Shown: positions 5,544-10,651 of the stretch, piece by piece
Layout: the number at the start of each line of letters is the position of its first letter
Position numbering within the stretch: position 1 is the stretch's first letter
Assembly (NCBI GenBank): GCA_026706425.1
Contig: JAPOYW010000591.1
Span: 2,404-13,054 of the forward strand
Direction of reading: 5' to 3'
Length of the DNA: 10,651 nt
DNA from: Gammaproteobacteria bacterium
GTDB taxonomy: Bacteria; Pseudomonadota; Gammaproteobacteria; Pseudomonadales; Azotimanducaceae
Position numbers and translations under genes: made by a program
The notes under the pieces: model-generated
Told to the model about the DNA's origin: nothing
Seen by the model: only the letters and a program-made list of their open reading frames with translations
Database searches by the model: none

Positions 5544-6809
5544 TCAGCTCCAGGTTAGCGCGCCGGTGCTCTGTCCGAACGAATCCGCCTCTACGCCCAC
5601 GGAACGCAGCATCGTCACGAACAGGTTGCACAAGGGGCCGTTGTGTTCGCCTTCGTGGACAATGTGCTGGCCGTGGCTGAAGCCGCCGCCGGCGAGGAGG
5701 ATCGGCAGGTTCACCGCGACGTGCGAGTTGGCGTTGCCGAGGTTGCTTCCGAACAGCAGCGTGGTGTGGTCGAGAAGAGACCCGTCTCCTTCGTTCTGTG
5801 CGCGAAGGGCTGTGAGCAACTCACCGAAGCGGCGCACGATCTCGGTCTCGACGATCTTCAACTGGTCGATCTTGCCCCGGTCCCGACCGTGGTGGGACAG
5901 GTTGTGCTGGTCCGCCGTGACGCCTTCGACCTTGGGCACGGTCTGGTGATCCTGGATCATGACGCTGACCACCCGTGAGGAGTCGGTGGCGAGAACGAGC
6001 GGGATCAGGTCGAACAGGAGTCTCACCCGACCGATGATGTCGGTGCTGTCTCCGATGTCCGTCGGGGACTCTGCGTCGACAACCGGTTTGGGACGCCTTG
6101 TCCACGCCTGCACCTCGACGAGATCGCGTTCGGCAATGCGTACGGCGTCGTAGTAGGCATCCAGGACCTCCCGGTCGGTCACGCTGGCGCGCTTGCCCAA
6201 TGCCGTAGTCTGTGCCGACAAGGTGTCGAGGATGCTCCGGCCGGCGCTTAAGCGCCGGGTCTCCCGCTCGACTTCCTCGGGCTTGCCCTGCAGAAACAGC
6301 TTGCCGAAGAGCCGGGCAGGGCTGGCCTCGGCGGGAACCATCACGCCGTTCCGGGTGTACGACTGGCTCTGGGGGGAGTACGTGCCGAGGATGATCGACG
6401 GAAACCGTGTCACGTACCCGTAGTGGTTCGCCGCGACCTGGTCGACGGAGATCGTGTTCTGGAAACCGTCCAAGCCCGGGTGCCGGGCGGAGGTCAACCA
6501 GGTGATCTCGGAGTTGTGGGCCTGGCGACCGGTCTGCTCCTCGTGGCAGAGGCCCGAGAACAGCGTGTAGTGGTCTCGGTGCTCGTCGATGAGTGCCAGG
6601 TAGTCGGAGGCTTCGTAGCCCGCCCCCGCGGTCTTCGGAAACCAGTAGTCCGAGTAGAGCCCTAACGTGGCGCAGACATTCACCATGCGCCGGGGCGGCT
6701 GCGCCGTGCTGGCGAATGCCGGCCGCATCGATTCCAGGAACGGCAACGCCAGCGCCACGCCGGTTGCACGCAGGAAAGTACGGCGATCGATCGGACGTGA
6801 AACGGGCAT
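5544..6809 (-). CDS. DUF1552 family protein, Tat-exported
   Basis: 421 residues. The N-terminus is a clear Tat signal: DRRTFLRATG (8-17) followed by VALALPFLESM and a likely cut after AFA (31-33). The mature part matches DUF1552 along its length: RMVNVCATLGLYSDYWFP near the start, GFQNTISVDQVAANHYG, LILATDSSRVV-type segment (VLATDSSRVVSVMIQDHQ), HNLSHHG and the C-terminal LLFGSNLGNANSHVAVNLPI with LLAGGGFSHGQH. DUF1552 has no established reaction; a distant relation to DUF1501/sulfatase-like proteins has been suggested, but I see no proof here. The ATG is two bases after the stop of the DUF1592-family gene, so the two are translationally coupled; the CGGAG inside the upstream gene's last codons could serve as ribosome binding site. 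By family knowledge this pair is often co-encoded, so the two proteins probably act together in the periplasm. Confidence 0.9.
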   Translation of the reverse strand: MPVSRPIDRRTFLRATGVALALPFLESMRPAFASTAQPPRRMVNVCATLGLYSDYWFPKTAGAGYEASDYLALIDEHRDHYTLFSGLCHEEQTGRQAHNSEITWLTSARHPGLDGFQNTISVDQVAANHYGYVTRFPSIILGTYSPQSQSYTRNGVMVPAEASPARLFGKLFLQGKPEEVERETRRLSAGRSILDTLSAQTTALGKRASVTDREVLDAYYDAVRIAERDLVEVQAWTRRPKPVVDAESPTDIGDSTDIIGRVRLLFDLIPLVLATDSSRVVSVMIQDHQTVPKVEGVTADQHNLSHHGRDRGKIDQLKIVETEIVRRFGELLTALRAQNEGDGSLLDHTTLLFGSNLGNANSHVAVNLPILLAGGGFSHGQHIVHEGEHNGPLCNLFVTMLRSVGVEADSFGQSTGALTWS

Positions 6810-6811
6810 TC

Positions 6812-9256
6812 CTAGAGACTCCGGAACAGGTCGCTTTGAACAACCTCGTGAATGATGGATCGGACGGGGTAGCCGCGATCCGCCACCGAGGTCACGATGC
6901 GGTGGACTTCATCCCGGTCCGCGAATTCCACCTCGGCACCCGTCGCGAGTGTGATCAGTTGGGCGGCGAAGTGACGCGCGATCTGGTCGAGTTCCCTATC
7001 GAGCAGGATCGCCTTGTACTCCTCGATGTCGGCAAACGCATCCCCCGTCGGCGTGACGCCGCTCGGATCGACGGCCGGACCCTTGCCATAGGGCCGGGGC
7101 ACCGTGAAGTCGCCGAACTTCATCTCGCCGCGGGTCGCCCGGTAGTTCTTGCGGAAGCCACCGATGGGGTCGAAGGATTCAAGCGCAAAGCCGGGCGGGT
7201 CGATGGACTGGTGGCAGCTGTTGCAGACCGCGTTGGCGCGGTGGGCCGTCAACTGCTCGCGGATCGTCGTGGTGCCGCGGATGTCAGGCTCGAGGCCTTC
7301 GACCCCCGGCGGAGGTGGTGGCGCCGGCCGTCCCAGGATGTTGGCAAGCACGAAGTTGCCGCGGGGTACCGGGGAGGTCACCGTCCCGTTGGCGGTGATC
7401 TTGTGGATGCTGGCGTGGGTGAGCAGCCCGCCGCGCGGGCTGTCCGCCGCCAACTCGACGCGGCGCATTTGCTGACCCTTGATGCCCGGGATGCCGTAAT
7501 GCTCGGCCAGCCGGCGGTTGACGTAGGTGAAGTCCGCATCGACCAAGCCGCCGACGCCATGGTTCTCGTCGATGAGTTCCTCGAGGAAGAGTTCGGTTTC
7601 CGCCGCCATCGCCTTCCCCAGGCGGTCGTCGTATTCCGGGTAGAGCCCGCGATCCGGCGTGGTCCGGTTCATTTCGTAGAGCCGGAACGCCTGGCCAGCA
7701 AAATCCTTCACGAAGCGTTTCGATCGGTCGTCGTCGAGCATCCGGTCGACCTGGCTCGCCAACACGCCCGGCTCCGACAGCTCCCCGTTACCGGCGAGTT
7801 CGAACAGTTCGTCGTCCGGCATGCTGCGCCACAGGAAATAGGAGAGCCTCGCGGCCAGCGCGAAGTCGTCCAAGGGACCGGCGGAAGCCGTCTGGTAGAG
7901 GAACGGCGGCGCGCTCAGAATCGCCCGCATCGGGACGCGGGCCGCCTCGACGAGCGGAGCGCCGGCGGCCAACGACGGCTCCGCCAGGTCGGCATAGGCC
8001 TCCGCCTCGCCATCCTTGAGCGGTCGCCGAAAGGCGCGCGTTGCGAATGCCCGGACGATGTCGAGGACATGCTCCTCGGCCGAGTCTGTCGAGTGAACCT
8101 GACCCGTCTCGTCGAAATCGAGCCCCGGCAGCAAACGCCGGGTGCCCTGAGGCGGCCATTCGTCGATCAGCGGGCCCTCGACGGTCAGGGACTTGATCGC
8201 GATGCCCTCGCCCTTGTAGTTCGCAACCGTCTTGTCGGGCGCGAAATGGTTGACGTAGCCACCGGGCGCACGGTCCAGTTCGGCCACCGAGGGTGCCAGC
8301 AGATCGCCCGGGCGCATGAACGTGGTCACCTCCACGGTCCTCGGCGCGTCGTCCAGAAGGTCGAACGTCCCGATCAGGTCGTCCAGCGATGCCACGGTGC
8401 CCTGCTTGACGCCTTGGTAGAGGGTCAACACCACCGGCGTATCCGCCTGGTACGGCTTGGCATCCATGGTGACGCGGTAGCGACCGGGATACGGCACGGC
8501 GTAGCCCTCGGTCTCCGTGTGCAGCATGTACGTCGAGCCGGCGTCGTAGAACATCACGACGCGGTCGTCGACCCGCTTCGTGATTCCTCCGCCGAGGATC
8601 TTCGCCGTGTGCATGAAGTTCATGTAGCCGGACTTCGCGTATTCGATCTCTCGACGGGTTGTCTTCGGACGGGGACCCAGCGCAAGTGCCGCGTCCAACG
8701 CCCGGTCCGCCGCGTCGAGATAGCTGCGTACGTGTAGCGCCGAGATTCCTTGTTTGGCGGCAACCGTGTCGAAACGGCCGGTATCGGCTTCCGCGGGCAG
8801 GTTCTGGATGAGATCCATCCCCTGGGCTTCGTCGATCCCGAGGAGATCCTGAATCGTGTAGCCGTATTCGAGCCGGGTCAGACGGCGAAGTGGCGTTCGC
8901 TGGCCGTTTCGCGCCGCCAGATTCGCTTCGAGCAGCGACTCCTTCATCGACGCGAGCGCCGTCGCCAGTTCATCGGCATCGGGCATAAGCGCACCGGCGG
9001 GCGGCATCTCGCCGTTCTCGAGGCGTTCGTAGACCCTTGCCCACGCGCCGAAGGTGGCCGGGTCGGCGATGTCGTACCCAAGGCCCGCCAGATCGAGGGG
9101 TGCCAGGATCGTGCCGGTGTGGCAGGCGATGCAGTGCTCCTGGACGAGCGACGCCACCTCGGCCTCGAACGCGGGTACAGGAACGAGCGCCCCCAGCCCG
9201 GCGAACGTCACGGCCAGTCGGATTGACGCAGCTTTCGCATCCCGCCTACAACCCAT
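6812..9256 (-). CDS. Exported DUF1587/DUF1595/DUF1592/DUF1588/DUF1585 protein with c-type haem motifs
   Basis: 814 residues from ATG 9256, chosen over an in-frame ATG at 9319 because a GGGAGGT ribosome binding site lies five bases upstream and because it leaves a clean Sec signal (RRDAKAASIR then LAVTFAGLGALVPVPA). Domains in order: cytochrome-c-like segment with CIACH (42-46) and MPPAG (84-88, a possible Met ligand); DUF1587 about 122-186; a beta-rich segment about 225-365 (GRYRVTMDAKPY), possibly ligand binding; DUF1595 about 392-452; DUF1592 about 462-590; DUF1588 about 603-702 with a second CNSCH (678-682) and a proline run before it; DUF1585 about 738-812. Such proteins are common in Planctomycetota and several Proteobacteria and Acidobacteria; they are thought to be periplasmic redox proteins, but no substrate is known. 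First gene of an operon with DUF1552. Confidence 0.92.
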   Translation of the reverse strand: MGCRRDAKAASIRLAVTFAGLGALVPVPAFEAEVASLVQEHCIACHTGTILAPLDLAGLGYDIADPATFGAWARVYERLENGEMPPAGALMPDADELATALASMKESLLEANLAARNGQRTPLRRLTRLEYGYTIQDLLGIDEAQGMDLIQNLPAEADTGRFDTVAAKQGISALHVRSYLDAADRALDAALALGPRPKTTRREIEYAKSGYMNFMHTAKILGGGITKRVDDRVVMFYDAGSTYMLHTETEGYAVPYPGRYRVTMDAKPYQADTPVVLTLYQGVKQGTVASLDDLIGTFDLLDDAPRTVEVTTFMRPGDLLAPSVAELDRAPGGYVNHFAPDKTVANYKGEGIAIKSLTVEGPLIDEWPPQGTRRLLPGLDFDETGQVHSTDSAEEHVLDIVRAFATRAFRRPLKDGEAEAYADLAEPSLAAGAPLVEAARVPMRAILSAPPFLYQTASAGPLDDFALAARLSYFLWRSMPDDELFELAGNGELSEPGVLASQVDRMLDDDRSKRFVKDFAGQAFRLYEMNRTTPDRGLYPEYDDRLGKAMAAETELFLEELIDENHGVGGLVDADFTYVNRRLAEHYGIPGIKGQQMRRVELAADSPRGGLLTHASIHKITANGTVTSPVPRGNFVLANILGRPAPPPPPGVEGLEPDIRGTTTIREQLTAHRANAVCNSCHQSIDPPGFALESFDPIGGFRKNYRATRGEMKFGDFTVPRPYGKGPAVDPSGVTPTGDAFADIEEYKAILLDRELDQIARHFAAQLITLATGAEVEFADRDEVHRIVTSVADRGYPVRSIIHEVVQSDLFRSL

Positions 9257-9373
9257 CGCCGACCTCCCTCGCGGCCTAGGTCCGGAGCCCAACATCCCGA
9301 CCCTTAAGAGTGCCACCACTCGCCAGCAATGCCAATTCCGGTGTCTTCGTTCGACGTCGGTTGCCGCTGCTAT
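9257..9373 (-). other. Leader region of the DUF1592-DUF1552 operon
   Basis: 117 bases between the HipA stop and the operon start, all read on the minus strand. It must hold the operon promoter unless HipA reads through. A TTGGCA is visible on the minus strand but no good -10 follows at 16-18 bases. No terminator hairpin with a U tract is seen after HipA, so partial read-through is possible. Confidence 0.4.
9262..9268 (-). promoter_or_regulatory. Ribosome binding site deciding the DUF1592-protein start
   Basis: GGGAGGT on the minus strand, five bases before ATG 9256. It argues for this start and against the in-frame ATG 21 codons earlier (9319), which would put an Arg/Gly-rich extension in front of the signal peptide. 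Confidence 0.75.
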
Positions 9374-10612
9374 TCACGGACCCGACGACCCAAATCGACC
9401 CAAAAGCATTCGAACGCGGTCACGAACCAACGCCGCGACGCGCTCCGAGATAGGATGCGGTTTCTCGATCTCATCGATTTTCGCGAGGGTGGTCTCCAGC
9501 AGTTCGGCTGCTCGGCGCACGACCAACGGCGCCCCGAGTCCGGCTTCTTTCGACAGCCGATGCAGGTCGTTCGGTGCGACCCGATCCGCAATACGCTGTC
9601 CGCCGAGGCGCATCGCCATCTCGCGGGCGAGCTCCGGATAGGAAACCGTACTCACGAGGTCGTAGAACGGCGCGAGACGAGTCGTCCCATCAGTGCGGTG
9701 GAGCAGTGCGATGTTTTTGCCATGGGCATCGTTGTTGCCGATGGCAAGATTGAAGACGACCGCATCGAGGAGCGCACCGAGATCGAGAACGGGCGCGGCC
9801 GATACCGTGCGGAGAAGCTCGAAACACCGTCTTAAGTTCGGTCCTCCTTCGGCTTGATACTTGCGCTCGGGAGGAATGCCTAGCGCTTGACAGAAATCCT
9901 CCTGATGGATTCTGACGACACGTTCGCCATCGACGCTACGATCAAAGCGCTCGACGGCAAGGTAGTCGATGTCGTCCGCCCGGCCCACGATGAATGCGGT
10001 CGTCGGCAATCCGACCGCTGCGGCAAGCGCGAGACAGAACGCCTCGTTGAAGACAATACCGTCGAAATCCGGAACCGCCGGCTTGACGATGTGCGTACTG
10101 GCCGGACTACCCAACGGTAGCGCAACTTGCCCGTCGACGATCCGTATCGGCAGTTTGTCCTGGGCACCCGCCAACGACAGCCGCAGACCCCGTGAACCGG
10201 CGAGCAGCGGTCGTCGCCTCAGTTCGCGCAAGGTCCGGGCGAATTCCTCGTCGTCCAGCACCCGCATTTGCTCGTCGTTTGCATCGTGCGGCGTTCCCTC
10301 GGGCAGTAGCCTCACGGCCCCGGCGCACTCACCGACAATCCGTTCTAACAGTGCGAAGTCGTTCGTCTCGCTGACGCCGAAGATCCGGCTGATCAACTCC
10401 CGACTGCGGCCTTCCGGCAGCACGCCGCTGAAGAACGGCATGCAATCACGGTGCGGAAATCGATCCTTCCGAAGCGGCAACGACAGTGAAAGCGGCACCG
10501 CGTCGGGACGTGCGAGCCACGAGTGGACGTACCGGAAGGACGTGAGGCCATTGTCGCGGAGAACCAATCGGCCAGCCAGATGCCCATGCAGGTGGACGTC
10601 TAGGGAGCGCAC
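9374..10612 (-). CDS. hipA: HipA-family serine/threonine kinase toxin
   Basis: 412 residues from GTG 10612, or 414 from TTG 10618; neither has a good ribosome binding site, and the GTG gives the usual RSLDVHLHG start. Residue numbers below are from the TTG. An N-terminal Couple_hipA domain (about 3-105) is followed by the HipA_C kinase domain. Visible key parts: LRLSLAGAQDK with Ser148 matching the autophosphorylated Ser150 loop of E. coli HipA; THIVKP with Lys180 as the likely ATP-binding lysine; IHQEDFCQALG (238-247); catalytic loop GNNDAHGKN (Asp297); and FYDLVS with the metal-binding Asp320. All catalytic residues are kept, so it is probably active. E. coli HipA phosphorylates glutamyl-tRNA synthetase and causes dormancy, and is neutralised by the DNA-binding HipB encoded just upstream. 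Here the upstream gene is cut by the window edge. The C-terminal tail past the kinase motifs is complete. Confidence 0.9.
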   Translation of the reverse strand: MRSLDVHLHGHLAGRLVLRDNGLTSFRYVHSWLARPDAVPLSLSLPLRKDRFPHRDCMPFFSGVLPEGRSRELISRIFGVSETNDFALLERIVGECAGAVRLLPEGTPHDANDEQMRVLDDEEFARTLRELRRRPLLAGSRGLRLSLAGAQDKLPIRIVDGQVALPLGSPASTHIVKPAVPDFDGIVFNEAFCLALAAAVGLPTTAFIVGRADDIDYLAVERFDRSVDGERVVRIHQEDFCQALGIPPERKYQAEGGPNLRRCFELLRTVSAAPVLDLGALLDAVVFNLAIGNNDAHGKNIALLHRTDGTTRLAPFYDLVSTVSYPELAREMAMRLGGQRIADRVAPNDLHRLSKEAGLGAPLVVRRAAELLETTLAKIDEIEKPHPISERVAALVRDRVRMLLGRFGSSGP

Positions 10613-10630
10613 GATCAAGCGCCACGCGCA

Positions 10631-10651
10631 TCACGTCTTTCGAACGCGAGC
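10631..10651 (-). CDS. Last codons of a gene upstream of hipA (possible hipB antitoxin), cut by window edge
   Basis: In the same minus-strand frame as hipA, the edge codons read ARVRKT and then TGA at 10633-10631, 18 bases before the hipA GTG. A basic C-terminal tail directly ahead of hipA is where a HipB-type helix-turn-helix antitoxin normally ends. Only six residues are visible, so identity is inferred from position alone. Confidence 0.25.
   Translation of the reverse strand, partial: ARVRKT

Noticed and set aside
6593..8737. 714-codon open frame on the plus strand
   Set aside because: It lies antisense to the DUF1592-family and DUF1552 genes, its protein shows no recognisable domain, and long antisense frames are expected in GC-rich coding DNA.
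9300..9345. Possible sigma-54 promoter (TGGCA elements on the minus strand) before the DUF1592 operon
   Set aside because: The GG and GC doublets do not have the required spacing.
9054..9835. Plus-strand frames opposite hipA and the operon leader
   Set aside because: Arg/Ser-rich antisense shadows with no domain or ribosome binding site.

Overview
This is a GC-rich, densely coded bacterial window with long overlapping antisense open frames, Tat and Sec export signals, c-type haem motifs and a DUF1592/DUF1552 gene pair. That combination fits an environmental Gram-negative bacterium. Uncultured Gammaproteobacteria, Acidobacteriota and Planctomycetota-like lineages all carry such genes, and the sequence alone does not fix the phylum. 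I see no rRNA, tRNA, CRISPR array, insertion sequence or phage gene.

Left part, plus strand (1-3950). The window opens inside a phosphoenolpyruvate-utilising enzyme of the PEP synthase / rifampicin phosphotransferase type; the end of its ATP-grasp domain, the middle region and the swivelling histidine domain are visible. Seventeen bases later comes an exported TPR + FG-GAP/VCBS protein whose recognisable parts lie in three successive reading frames, so it is called a pseudogene unless the frameshifts are sequencing errors. A 269-base gap holds a coding-like scrap on the minus strand. An intact VOC (glyoxalase/dioxygenase-fold) protein with a strong ribosome binding site follows.

Middle (3950-5540). 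A DUF4143 (PD-(D/E)XK-like) C-terminal domain lies on the minus strand without its AAA+ ATPase domain. It is divergent from a short-chain dehydrogenase-like protein on the plus strand that has lost both the catalytic Tyr and Lys. Stem-loops without U tracts sit in both convergent gaps (3955-4000 and 5466-5497).

Right part, minus strand (5544-10651). Read right to left: the last codons of a probable gene cut by the window edge, a full-length HipA-family kinase, a large exported DUF1587/1595/1592/1588/1585 protein with two CxxCH motifs, and, two bases after its stop, a Tat-exported DUF1552 protein. The last two form a clear two-gene operon with its own ribosome binding site; this pair is often co-encoded and its biochemical role is unknown.

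Overall this looks like an ordinary chromosomal accessory region rather than one coherent new system. The points most worth a second look are the decayed TPR/FG-GAP gene, the catalytically altered SDR, the orphan nuclease-like DUF4143 domain, the minus-strand coding scrap at 3316-3436 and the uncharacterised DUF1592/DUF1552 operon.
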